The notes beneath the pieces are model-generated. The model did no database searches and was not told where the DNA came from. It saw only the letters and a program-made list of their open reading frames with translations. This document shows, one piece after another, positions 55,510 to 64,000 of a DNA stretch of 64,000 bases (the stretch's first letter is position 1; every line of letters begins with the position of its first letter). The position numbers were made by a program, and so were the translations under genes. The stretch lies in assembly GCA_015832175.1 (NCBI GenBank), contig WJXW01000013.1, positions 1,426,001 to 1,490,000 of the forward strand, in the 5' to 3' direction. The DNA is from Paraphaeosphaeria minitans. Its lineage: Eukaryota; Ascomycota; Dothideomycetes; Pleosporales; Didymosphaeriaceae.

Positions 55510-56245
55510 GCCTACTGCTCCTTCTCAAACGTTTCTGCCCTTACCCTTTGTACGATTAATTTCCACGGCGTTTTCTGTCGCAATGGTTCCTTGTAATTCC
55601 ACGGTTGCAGTAATAGCGGGAATGGGGGTCTTGTTTTTTTCTTTTCTTGATACCAATGGAATGCTCAGAGAGAGGTTGCGGGGGAATGTCATGTCTGACA
55701 GGTTTTTTTTGCCAGGCGACTGGGGGCCCTCTGAAGTCTTGGAGCTTCGTTCTCATTGCGATGCTTGGGCTTCCCAGTGCAACTCGAACAATGCACGATG
55801 GACTCTTTTAGGGGCCTGGGTCTGTGGTCTCAATCATCCGCAATGGACAGGATCCAGCGTGTGCTGTCAAGTCTGTAGATCACGGCAATTCAATCGAATC
55901 GATGCAACGTTGTGTCCCACGCATACTCACGGGACGGTCATTGTGAAAAGAAGTACTAACCCTACCTCAAATGCCATGGTGGTTAGGGTTTTACGTAGCT
56001 GGTTGATGGTGTATCGTTGGCGTCTGCGGGGTGGCCCGGGCGCCCATGACGTGCACGGATGGACCTCGAGCTACTCGTATGAAGCTTTTCAATGCCGGCA
56101 CTACTTCGCGGCTGAGCAAGCAAGCCGTCTGCGCGTGCCAGAGCACGAAAGTACCCGCAACCGTTTTGCAATCTCGTGCACTGTCTAGCGGCCCAACTAG
56201 TGCCAGTCTCACCACGCTCGCGCGTACCGCACGCCGGCCGACGAC
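55510..56245. other. intergenic between Rax1-like and DUF155 genes
   Basis: T-rich stretch near 55627-55643 and another near 55703-55710, otherwise featureless. A frame continuing from 55487 is not supported. Confidence 0.45.
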
Positions 56246-58148
56246 ATGGATTCCTTCAAGCTGCTCCAAGGCCCCATGAGCGCGCCCACGGCGAAGAGCA
56301 AGAGGAACCCCACGGTGTTGATGACAGACACTCGCGACGCGCCTCCTAGACGACCTGTAACGCAGAGACAAGACACGGCCCAGTTCCGACCCGGCGCAAA
56401 GCTCATCTCGGTCGACAACATCCTCCAGTACGCTTCCGATATCCCATCCGCCCAACGTCGCGGCCCGCCTGGCCATCGCCCCTTAATGCATACGCGCACG
56501 CCCAGCGGTCGGCATCCGCTCGACCCCAAGCTCACCGGCCGTCTAATCCCCGCGCATATGCCCTCGCGGACGAGCAAATTGAGCGAGAAGCTGGTGTTGC
56601 TGCCGGACACGCAGGAGGAGGACGACGACGAAAAGGGGTATTTCGACGAAGAGGAGGAAGGCCCACCCACGGACGAGGATCTGGCGCGACGCACCACCAA
56701 GGGCGGGCCCAAGGACAAGAGCTACGCGGAGAGATTGCCCAAGGCACGCAGAGCAGAGAAGCTCTCGAGAGCTACGGCATACTGCACTGCGCAGGCATAC
56801 AAGATGAAGAGCACGGCCGAGTTCGTCAAGACGCAGCACAACGCGCGGACGAAGCTCTACGACGACTGCCTGTACTGCGTCTACCATCTCCCGCTGCTGC
56901 CGGGAAGCGACGGCTACCGCGTGCGGAGCAGTCCTGCGCTGAAGAGCCCTGGTGGGAAAACAGTGCTTGACGAGGAGATTGAGAGGAATGAGCGGCGTGA
57001 GCATAGCGAAAGCTACTTCGAGGACACAGAAGAATTCAGTGTGCGACATGGCGACGAAGAAGACCCCGCGCACAGTCCACGTCGCGACTTCGAGGAGTAC
57101 TCTCCGTCGCGGGACATAGTGGACGGCATGCCCTCGCGCGTCCCGCCGAATGCTCTGTCCTTTGGTGAAATGTTCGTCTTCTCCTACGGCGTAGTCGTCT
57201 TCTGGAACTTCACCGAGAAGCAAGAAAAGGATATTCTCGCCGATCTCACCTTCAGCACTTCGTCTACCAACATATTGCTTGCCACCAGACCGTTGAACGA
57301 AGAGGATTTCGAAACCGAGGAATTTCACTTCGAGTACAACCCGGACATCCCCAGACCGAGAGTGTACAACGATATGATAACCCTGAAAAGTGGGGACCAC
57401 ATGATCAAGTTGGCCATGAGCCATGGCATCGCGCAGAGCACCAAGTTGAGCCTGTTCGAAGAAGGTATGGCGAGAACGATGCTGCAAGCACAGTACGTCC
57501 CGAAGCGGCTCGCCTTGACTGGAAAACTAGGCATGGCGAGAACCGATGTGGTCAAGATGATTGGACAACTATTTACCAGTCGTGTGGACGTTAATCTTTG
57601 TAAGCCTTCCATAACAATCTTTGACAAATGACATGCTCATCGGTGGGGTAATAGCTTCGAATATGCTCGACACGCCCAACTTCTTTTGGGACTCGGAACC
57701 CACGCTGCATCCGCTGTACAACGCCGTGCGCGAGTACTTGGAGATCAAGCCGCGTATTCAGGTCCTCAATGAGCGCTGCAGGGTGTTCCTCGATCTCGGC
57801 GAGATCCTCTCCGACTCGATCTCCGACAAGAAGATGACGAGAATTACTTGGATCATTATCTTCCTTATCGTCATCAGTATCTGCGTCACCTGCTTGGAGG
57901 TAAGTCGTTCCAATCCTTGGTTTCCCTGATAGCTATATTGGAAAACGACAAGGGGTTTCAACCTTTGCGACATCGTACACAGACTGATGGCGATTCAGGT
58001 CCTCCTTCGCTTTGCAATTCTTCAAGGAAGAGGCAAGGCTGTCGACGTGGGAAGCCTCCGTCGTACCTCGATTGCGGGTCCTACGCTGCTGGTAGGCAGA
58101 ACGGTGGCTTGGGGTGCCAGAAGCATCAAGGGGATTGTTGGATCCTAG
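56246..58148 (+). CDS. DUF155 family membrane protein (Rmd1/Rmd8, RMND1-related)
   Basis: Three exons, 56246-57599, 57655-57899 and 57999-58148 (introns 55 and 99 bases), giving 582 residues. The first 150 residues are disordered with an acidic run (EEDDDEKGYFDEEEEG). The DUF155 core runs from about residue 170 (AERLPKARRAEKLSRATAY) through NALSFGEMFVFSYGVVVFWN, FHFEYNPDIPRPRVYNDMIT, KLAMSHGIAQSTKLSLFEE and MLDTPNFFWDSEPTLHPLYN. A single C-terminal transmembrane helix (ITWIIIFLIVISICVTCLE) follows, with a short basic tail. Yeast Rmd1/Rmd8 and human RMND1 belong here; Rmd8 was linked to meiotic nuclear division, RMND1 to mitochondrial translation. There is no mitochondrial presequence, so a Rmd8/Sif-like endomembrane tail-anchored form is likelier. 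It is adjacent to Rax1 on the same strand; no functional link is known. Confidence 0.88.
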
Positions 58149-58939
58149 TTTCGTTTGTTTCAATTAGCATAGCGATGGCGCTTACGGTTGCTTGAAATTG
58201 CAGTGTGTATAGGATCGCATATTTTTAGGCAAGGAGGCATGTCGACAATATAGCCATTTCCTGATTCGCAATTCGATTGAGCTCTTATGCGTTGCATGTT
58301 CAAGGCTGAGCCCCATGGCTGCTTTACTAGGTCCTTGTCCAATGTGCACTCTTGGTTCCGTTACTCAAAGCATCCTGCTACCTGTGCGAACAGGATCGGT
58401 CACATCAACAGAGGTATGCACTATGCCAGTCGAGGAACTCGAAAAGTACAGCCATGCAGCTGTGCAGTTGCGTGCAACAGTAGGAGATGTTCATGAATTG
58501 CACTATGAGGGGAAGAAAAAAATACATGCAGTCGTCTATCGACAACGGTACCCACACCAAAACACCTGCTTCCGTAACGTCACGCCGCCGATGAGGCTGG
58601 CGCGTATTCAATAACGCCTGGGGACGCCGCCCCTATCCATTAGGTCTTGGCCATCAGACACATAGGACCAGCCAAGTAGGTAACACACGTCAAGGCAACA
58701 GTTGAACGAAGTTGCCGATTGGTCGAGTGAGGAGGGGGAGGTCGTGATGCAGAGTAAGAAGTAAATTCCATGCTTTTATGCCTGGTGGGGTCGACCACTA
58801 CGCAGAGGGGCGTGAGGCCGTTTTCCCATCATTCCCAAACGCCGTTTCAATCAATGCTCAGGGGTAAACAATCGGCGGCCGTTCGTGTTCTCGAAGGGTG
58901 TGGACGAGGTAAAGAACATGCTGAGGAGCTAGTGACAGG
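58149..58939. other. convergent intergenic
   Basis: Shared 3' region between the DUF155 gene and the bHLH gene. No supported gene or repeat. Confidence 0.45.
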
Positions 58940-60247
58940 CTACGACTTTTGCTGGTTGAGCTTCAAGTCCATGACATACTGCATCAGAGAGCAGTCTTCG
59001 CACTTGACGAGGGCCTGCAGCGCCTTGATGCGTGCCTTGAGGAGTTGGTTCTCATCCTGGAGCGCCTTCTTGTCCTTCTCGATGTTCTTGATGTGAGCGG
59101 TTGCCGAGGCGAGGATAACAGCTTTGCTGGGCTTCGAAGGGGCGGGGAGATCTTCGATGTCGGCGCCGTCACAGCCGCGCTGGTTTTGCTGGAGAGACGG
59201 GACGACCCGACGGAGGGACTCGAGTTGCGTGTTTAACGACTCCCGGTACTTTCTCTCGACCTGGTTGTGGGGTAGTCGGCGGCGAGGCTTGGCTTTATCC
59301 TCTTCTGCTCGAGCTTGCGGCGAGTCCTCGGATTCGCTCTTCAGCTTTTGCTCAGCATCGATGCTGTGTCTAGAAGCGAATTGGCGGCCATTCGACTCGT
59401 CTGCTGAGACGTCGCTCTCTGATCTCTTTCTCGAGTGTGAGTGTGACTTGATTTCGACAATGCCTTCTTCAGGGATGGCTTCTTGAGCTTCGTTGAGGAG
59501 GTTGCGGATGGTAGAGGTGGGTAGGTTGTCATCGTTGGCGAATAGGAATGGGGCACAGCCTCCTCCGCAGCTCGACGGATTTGGTGGCGGCCCATCCTGA
59601 TCGTGGTTGGGGCACAGCGGCGATGTCCAGCATGCCGATAGAATGTCGGCCTTGGCCTTGTGTGGACGTTTGGTAGATGAACCCGTCGACGCTTTGTTCT
59701 CAGTAGCCGTCTTTGTGGAGTTGGAAGAGCTGTTAGGTCCATTAGGGAAGGTGAGGTCCTCAACAAAGCCCGACTCCAGGTTGTTGGGAAACAAAGACTC
59801 GTACTGTGGATTGGGGAAGGTGTTTGCTCGTGAGATGGATGGCTTCTGCATGAGCGGCATCTGGGCAACACGGTTAAAGGATGCAGAGTGCTCTGACGTC
59901 AAAGGACTGTTGCCAGTCAAAGCGGTGCCAACAGAGGGCTCTGGTGATGACTCGGATGTCGACTCGCCCCCTGTGGGTGATTCGCCGAAGGGCTGCAGCA
60001 CCTCGAGATCGCTTAGGAAGTAGTCGTTGGAGGCAAAGAGGGAGTCGTTGAAGTAAGGGTCAGCTGACGTGCCGTTGAGGAGAGAGTCGAAGTCCACTCC
60101 AGGGTCTTGGGAGCCTGCAGTGCGCGTAGAAGTTGATTTTGGCATCTCAGATGTGAGGTCTGTTGGTGGTGTTGTGATGTCCGGCCATTGATCGTTCGGT
60201 AGATTGAAGGCCTCATCAATGAGAAAGGCATCCCAGTTGAGGGCCAT
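58940..60247 (-). CDS. bHLH-leucine zipper transcription factor, SREBP-type basic region
   Basis: Single exon, 435 residues. The first 230 are acidic and Ser/Pro/Asn-rich, a likely activation region, with a Cys cluster (SACWTSPLCPNHD and SSCGGGCAPF) at about 205-235. The bHLH starts near residue 322: RRRLPHNQVERKYRESLNTQ LESLRRVV, with Tyr in ERKYR where most bHLH proteins have Arg. This Tyr is the mark of SREBP-type basic regions able to bind both E-box and SRE sites. A loop rich in Pro (DLPAPSKPSK) and helix 2 (AVILASATAHIKNIEKDKKA) lead to a heptad zipper (LQDENQLLKARIKALQALV). There are no transmembrane helices, so unlike SrbA it need not be membrane-cleaved. It may be a DevR- or SrbB-type regulator (development, hypoxia or sterol); the choice is inference. 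Confidence 0.88.
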   Translation of the reverse strand: MALNWDAFLIDEAFNLPNDQWPDITTPPTDLTSEMPKSTSTRTAGSQDPGVDFDSLLNGTSADPYFNDSLFASNDYFLSDLEVLQPFGESPTGGESTSESSPEPSVGTALTGNSPLTSEHSASFNRVAQMPLMQKPSISRANTFPNPQYESLFPNNLESGFVEDLTFPNGPNSSSNSTKTATENKASTGSSTKRPHKAKADILSACWTSPLCPNHDQDGPPPNPSSCGGGCAPFLFANDDNLPTSTIRNLLNEAQEAIPEEGIVEIKSHSHSRKRSESDVSADESNGRQFASRHSIDAEQKLKSESEDSPQARAEEDKAKPRRRLPHNQVERKYRESLNTQLESLRRVVPSLQQNQRGCDGADIEDLPAPSKPSKAVILASATAHIKNIEKDKKALQDENQLLKARIKALQALVKCEDCSLMQYVMDLKLNQQKS

Positions 60248-60472
60248 GGTGACTGTCAGAAGGTTGGCGGAGGGTCAAGCGGTCTCAGGCGAGGATCAGG
60301 AGATAGTCAGGCAACGATGGGGCGAGGCGCCAAGCAGGGTGGTACCGTAAGACTAATCCCACGAAAGGAAGGCCTGGACACAGGTGCGACAATTGTAGCT
60401 AATATGGCGCGTTCCCTTTGCTCACAGTGCACAGGATCAAAGATGTAGAGAGGGTTGGAGGGGTAGATGGTG

Positions 60473-60541
60473 GTGAAGTGTGGAGGAGGTGGAGGAGGAG
60501 GAGGAGGAGGAGGAGGAGGAGGAGGAGGAGGAGGAGGAGGC
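60473..60541. repeat. (GGA)n trinucleotide tract
   Basis: About 20 tandem GGA units with one GGT interruption, roughly 230-290 bases upstream of the bHLH start. On the minus strand it is a pure CCT pyrimidine tract in the leader or promoter. Confidence 0.9.
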
Positions 60542-60989
60542 AGGTCCAGCAGTGTGCAGGGTCTTTTCTTTGCTAGGATGATTACGGGAGCCGTCCGGGT
60601 TATGTCTGTGGGCAGCTCGGCGGTTTCGCAGAGCACAGTTGACAGACGCTGGGCCAGTTCCAAGGGGTTGGTGGTCACGGCGAAGATGGTTCTAGGCTCG
60701 TGGTGATGGGCTGTGAACTACCTACTAGCAGGCGGTCGACATGCAGAGTAGCAGCTGGACGCGGACGTGGACGTGGACGAAAACGCATTCGGCACGCGCT
60801 GAAGCACGAGCGATGCAGCGTCCAACGTCCGACGTCCAGCGACCAGCGACCAGCGACGATGTTTCCCGGAGGGGAATCAGACCACTTTCGAGTGGCGTGA
60901 CATGGTGGAGTTCCAGAACCCGCCTTGCCGCTTTTGGCGTAGCTCTCGCGTCCCAGCAGATGTCGGCTTCGCGTATTTGCAGGGACTCG

Positions 60990-61190
60990 GCATTCACTCT
61001 GCCCTCTCTCCAATTCAGCATTCACTCTGCCCCCTCTCCAATTCAGCATTCACTCTGCCCCCTCTCCAATTCAGCATTCACTCTGCCCCCTCTCCAATTC
61101 AGCATTCACTCTGCCCCCTCTCCAATTCAGCATTCACTCTGCCCCCTCTCCAATTCAGCATTCACTCTGCCCTCTCTCCCACTTCGCATT
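60990..61190. repeat. 28-bp tandem repeat, about 7 copies
   Basis: Units such as GCATTCACTCTGCCCCCTCT plus CCAATTCA, starting at 60990, 61018, 61046, 61074, 61102 and 61130, with a partial copy from 61158. The inner copies are identical. 28 is not a multiple of three, so it translates as a cycling pattern and is not a protein repeat. Confidence 0.95.
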
Positions 61191-61745
61191 TGTTGGTCGT
61201 GGAAACGTCGCGAGACACATGCCACATCCTGCAGCGGACGCACCCGCAGCAACGGCCGACGCTAATAGCAGGCTGGTCGTCAAATTGGCTAGGTACCGCT
61301 ACGGTATCGATAGACAAGCAGCATGGGGACCTGCAACCCTCGACATCTGCAAACACAGAAGCCGAATTTTCTCCAGCGCTGCTGTTATTCCCATCACAAC
61401 AAGGATCCAAGGATCCAAGGATCCAAGGATTGGCGACGCGGCTCTTCCTAACTCCCGAGCCGCTCGACGTCAATTGCTTCCACCGCTCGCCAGCGACGGG
61501 AGAACCCTTGCACCCGAACCAGCCCCACCCTACCTCCACCTTCACCCGGCTCCACTGCCCCTCCTGCGAGCAGCATCGAGATTGCTCCTTGCCGTGCATC
61601 GCATAGGCAATAGCAAGCCCTCCTCAACACATGCGAAGCTGCGCATGGTATTGTGGGTCACACACTGAGGACCTTGCCGTCACTAGGGGACCCACGAGAA
61701 CCCAGATCCTCTTGCCATGTTCGTCGCAAGCTATCTCACAATCTA

Positions 61746-62512
61746 GGGCCTGTTCGGTGGGCGTGATCTCAAATCGTGATCTGGGCTTGATCTCGCCCGG
61801 TTTCAGTAAAGCGCTAGCGTAGAATTTTTTGTTAGTGTAGCTATACAAATCGTTCTAAAGACCCGCTTCTAACGTACCTAGATTAACCTGTGTTTAGTGA
61901 CCACTTATCTAAAAGTCTTATCTTGTTAAACTTTGCGCGTAGACGTATAGAAACGTAAGTACTTTCTCCTTAACCTTAATTTGTTAGCTATCCTTAACGT
62001 GTTATCTACAGTAAGTAATAAGAGCCTTAAAGGTGCTCTGCTAGAGTTGCGTCTCCTTGTATAGGTATAAGTTATTAATAAGGCACCTAGCTAGCTAAGC
62101 TAGATCTAGGCACATATCCTCTACGCATTTATTTACGCCTATAAGTAGAGCTGTAGTCCTCTCTATAGCGTTAATTAACACTAAAGTTATTACTATTAAC
62201 GCTCTTATAACGCTTATAAGGGCCTCTCTACTAAGTATTACAGTGTTAAAAAGCTCTAAGATTAGGCGAGATAGACTTCTTAACTTTATACTTAGTTTAA
62301 CTTATAATCTTGCGCTTAAATAAGTATAAACGTAGATCCTATTAGCACTAGTAGGGTTTAATTTAGCTAGTTAATTGCTCCTAGATTAGACCTCTACTTA
62401 TAACGTTAAGATCACGCTCGAACCGAACACGGCGTGATCTCAATGTGAGCCTAACTGGATCTAGTAATCGAGATGAGATCAAGCCTCCAGATCACGTCTA
62501 CCGAACAGGCCC
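61746..62512. mobile_element. PIF/Harbinger (Tourist-like) MITE, degenerate AT-rich core
   Basis: The ends are 24-base inverted repeats with two mismatches, starting GGGCCTGTTCGGT at 61746 and as its complement ending at 62512. Direct CTA trinucleotides flank it (61743-61745 and 62513-62515), matching a 3-bp target duplication. The G-rich CCTGTTCGGT-type terminus plus a 3-bp duplication is characteristic of PIF/Harbinger (Tourist) elements. Subterminal TGATCT/AGATCA motifs repeat several times on both sides. The 767-bp core is AT-rich and full of stops with no transposase, so it is non-autonomous and probably RIP-damaged. Confidence 0.85.
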
Positions 62513-62515
62513 CTA

Positions 62516-63160
62516 TTCGCCGACTGTGACTGTGCTTGTTTATCCAGAGCAGAGGGATTTTTCAAGTCTCATCCATCCATGTTCGCGTCCGCCTAAGCAG
62601 GGTAGCCTTGACGGCAGTTGCGAAGACGGGGACAGCAGCCTCACCGTTCTTGAATTTGGCCTCAACTTGGGCTTCATCTTCATGCCGCCTGCTTGTCGTT
62701 CCCACAGTGACCATGGCCTCGTGACAGAGACCAGGCCTGAGAAGCGCTTGTCATCCTCGCCAACGGTGCTCTCGCTCTCTTGAAGGTCGTGACCGGGAAA
62801 CGGCCCCCGTGAATTAAGCCACGGCATGAGCCACCCCATGAGCCACCCCATGAGCCACGGCATCAGCCACCCCATGAGCCACAGTTGACAAGGCAAGCGC
62901 TAGGCAACCAAAAATAGGGCAGCTCCCCTCCTCCCACTTGCGCACCCAGTTGATCTTCTTCTCACCAGCCTCGTCATTGTAATGCGGTGCAACTTGCGCC
63001 TTTACCTACCTTCCTTTCCGCCCTCGCACTGTCTTATCTTCATGCATGTCTGTCGCTGTATAGCATCGCGCGCCTCACTCTTTCCTCTGCTTCTGCCGCC
63101 AAATCCCGCAACCTCCCGCAATTCCAAACACTCGCTCGTGCTCAAGAGCACATTCGTTTT
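62516..63160. other. intergenic, F-box-like gene promoter
   Basis: Contains a 15-base repeat at 62823-62882. The frame containing 63161 remains open upstream to about 62987 with weak coding character, interpreted as 5' leader. Confidence 0.5.
62823..62882. repeat. 15-bp repeat, CATGAGCCACCCC units
   Basis: Four 15-base units of CATGAGCCAC(CCC/GG), with variants CATCAGCCAC, in tandem. Confidence 0.85.
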
Positions 63161-63961
63161 ATGATGCGCGGTAATAAGGACATCGAGCCGTTCCGCTTCT
63201 TGGACCTTCCCAAAGAACTGCGGCTTCTAGTCTATGAAAACCTCCCACGATTGATCAAACACCACCAGACACGTCATCCTGATGAGCCATCACACCGCAT
63301 GACCTTCATTCTGAAATCGGTTCCTGTCGCTATCTTATCCACATGCAAAGTGGTCTATCACGAAGCACGCCCGGTGTTGCAAGCTACTACCAGTGCCTTT
63401 ATTCGGGACGTGCCACCTAGGATCATCGACGGTATCAGCGGCCGGGGTGAAGGCCGCATGTTAGACGCGCTCGTTCGAGCGATCATGAGGCAAGTGGATG
63501 CCCTTCGCGACTACGAACTGGGTCAAGGTCCGTGCCTTACCCTTTTACAACTCTTCGAAGGTCATCTTCGTAATTCCCTCCTAAGCAAGCGCAACAGCCG
63601 CTACCTGGTGAAATTCGTTCATCAAGCCGGGCACTACTTCAGGTACTCATCCATGACGAACGGTCTGGTTAGACTGCGGGCCATGGAGCTTGTCAAGTAC
63701 ACTTCCACGACTTCCGGAATTGGAAGACACTGGGCACTTGGAGCGGACTTACATGCCTTGAACAGTCGTCTCAATCCGGACGGCATTGCCATAGTTTGTG
63801 CCGGTGTGTTACCCGCTGGTGTCGCAGAAACGACAAGTTCTGCTTCAGGCGACGTTCTTGTTCCCCAGCATGTCAACTTCCAAGCGTATGGTCTGGAATG
63901 CTACATACCATTGTCACGCCAGATGGAAGAGAGACACTGGATAGAGAGCTGGCTCGAGTGA
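63161..63961 (+). CDS. F-box-like (2EXR-type) protein
   Basis: One exon from the ATG at 63161 to the stop at 63961, 266 residues. Residues 9-30 (EPFRFLDLPKELRLLVYENL) have the LP-x-E-x-R-x-x-V/I-Y pattern of F-box-like domains frequent in Dothideomycetes and other filamentous fungi, followed by a helical tail with ILSTCKVVYHEARPVL, which is the usual continuation in the 2EXR type. Such proteins are presumed Skp1-linked adaptors but few have known targets. A longer N-terminus to 62987 is open but includes hydrophobic leader-like sequence I attribute to translated UTR. Confidence 0.8.
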   Translation: MMRGNKDIEPFRFLDLPKELRLLVYENLPRLIKHHQTRHPDEPSHRMTFILKSVPVAILSTCKVVYHEARPVLQATTSAFIRDVPPRIIDGISGRGEGRMLDALVRAIMRQVDALRDYELGQGPCLTLLQLFEGHLRNSLLSKRNSRYLVKFVHQAGHYFRYSSMTNGLVRLRAMELVKYTSTTSGIGRHWALGADLHALNSRLNPDGIAIVCAGVLPAGVAETTSSASGDVLVPQHVNFQAYGLECYIPLSRQMEERHWIESWLE

Positions 63962-64000
63962 GCACAAATAGAGTGATCAAACATGATTACACTGCTTCCC

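Larger units (their letters stand above)
60248..61745. other. intergenic upstream of the bHLH gene, repeat-rich
   Basis: Holds the (GGA)n tract at 60473-60541, the 28-bp tandem repeat at 60990-61190, and AAGGATCC repeats near 61404-61430. No supported gene. Confidence 0.55.

Noticed and set aside
56543..57487. 314-codon minus-strand frame opposite the DUF155 gene
   Set aside because: Antisense shadow of the coding strand; the plus strand carries the family motifs.
61404..61430. Possible attachment or recombination site from AAGGATCC repeats
   Set aside because: A short simple tandem repeat with no inverted partner; better explained by slippage.

Overview
This window is nuclear DNA of a filamentous ascomycete fungus. 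It has short GT-AG introns of about 45-160 bases, compact genes on both strands, fungal-only gene families (Clr2, Rax1, SYLF/Ysc84-like, UPF0658, Kin4-type kinase, GH31 with Ser/Thr-rich inserts), and AT-rich islands that look like RIP-mutated transposon relics. A dothideomycete is my best guess from gene style, but the sequence does not prove the class. There are no bacterial operons, CRISPR arrays, rRNA genes or recognisable tRNA genes. I support 24 protein-coding genes, most with exon models derived by matching frames, splice sites and family motifs.

Layout. 0.6-4.3 kb: a large Ser-rich protein of unknown function, convergent with mitochondrial TIM10. 4.5-5.3 kb: an AT-rich element with perfect 35-bp terminal inverted repeats. 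5.8-11.2 kb: a secreted GPI-type protein, a repeat-rich leader region, a UPF0658 Golgi membrane protein and an Mpv17/PMP22 protein. 12.0-18.8 kb: a Kin4-like kinase and a mitochondrial Rieske/AIF-type reductase. 19-26 kb: a PrxQ-like peroxiredoxin, a Cys-rich single-pass membrane protein and a secreted alpha-glucosidase. 26.8-34.3 kb: a coiled-coil protein, a peroxisomal enoyl-CoA hydratase-like enzyme, ribosomal protein L20 and a Csn12/Thp1-type PCI protein. 34.3-43 kb is gene-poor: a BTB protein, a 506-bp MITE with target-site duplication, a Clr2 silencing factor and a minisatellite. 43-60 kb: a membrane-anchored extracellular protein, Nup85, a SYLF-domain protein, a 2OG-Fe(II) oxygenase, Rax1, a DUF155 (Rmd1/Rmd8/RMND1) protein and an SREBP-type bHLH factor. 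60-64 kb: tandem repeats, a PIF/Harbinger-like element with a 3-bp target duplication, and an F-box-like protein.

The genes do not form a pathway cluster. Most are housekeeping: mitochondrial import and redox (TIM10, AIF-type, Mpv17-like), nuclear pore and mRNA export or signalosome (Nup85, Csn12/Thp1), heterochromatin (Clr2), translation (L20), polarity and mitotic exit (Rax1, Kin4) and actin/endocytosis (SYLF). The least explained content is the three non-homologous TIR elements, which I could delimit from the sequence alone, and the unnamed proteins at 0.6, 5.8, 20, 26.8 and 43 kb. I found no convincing novel multi-gene system.
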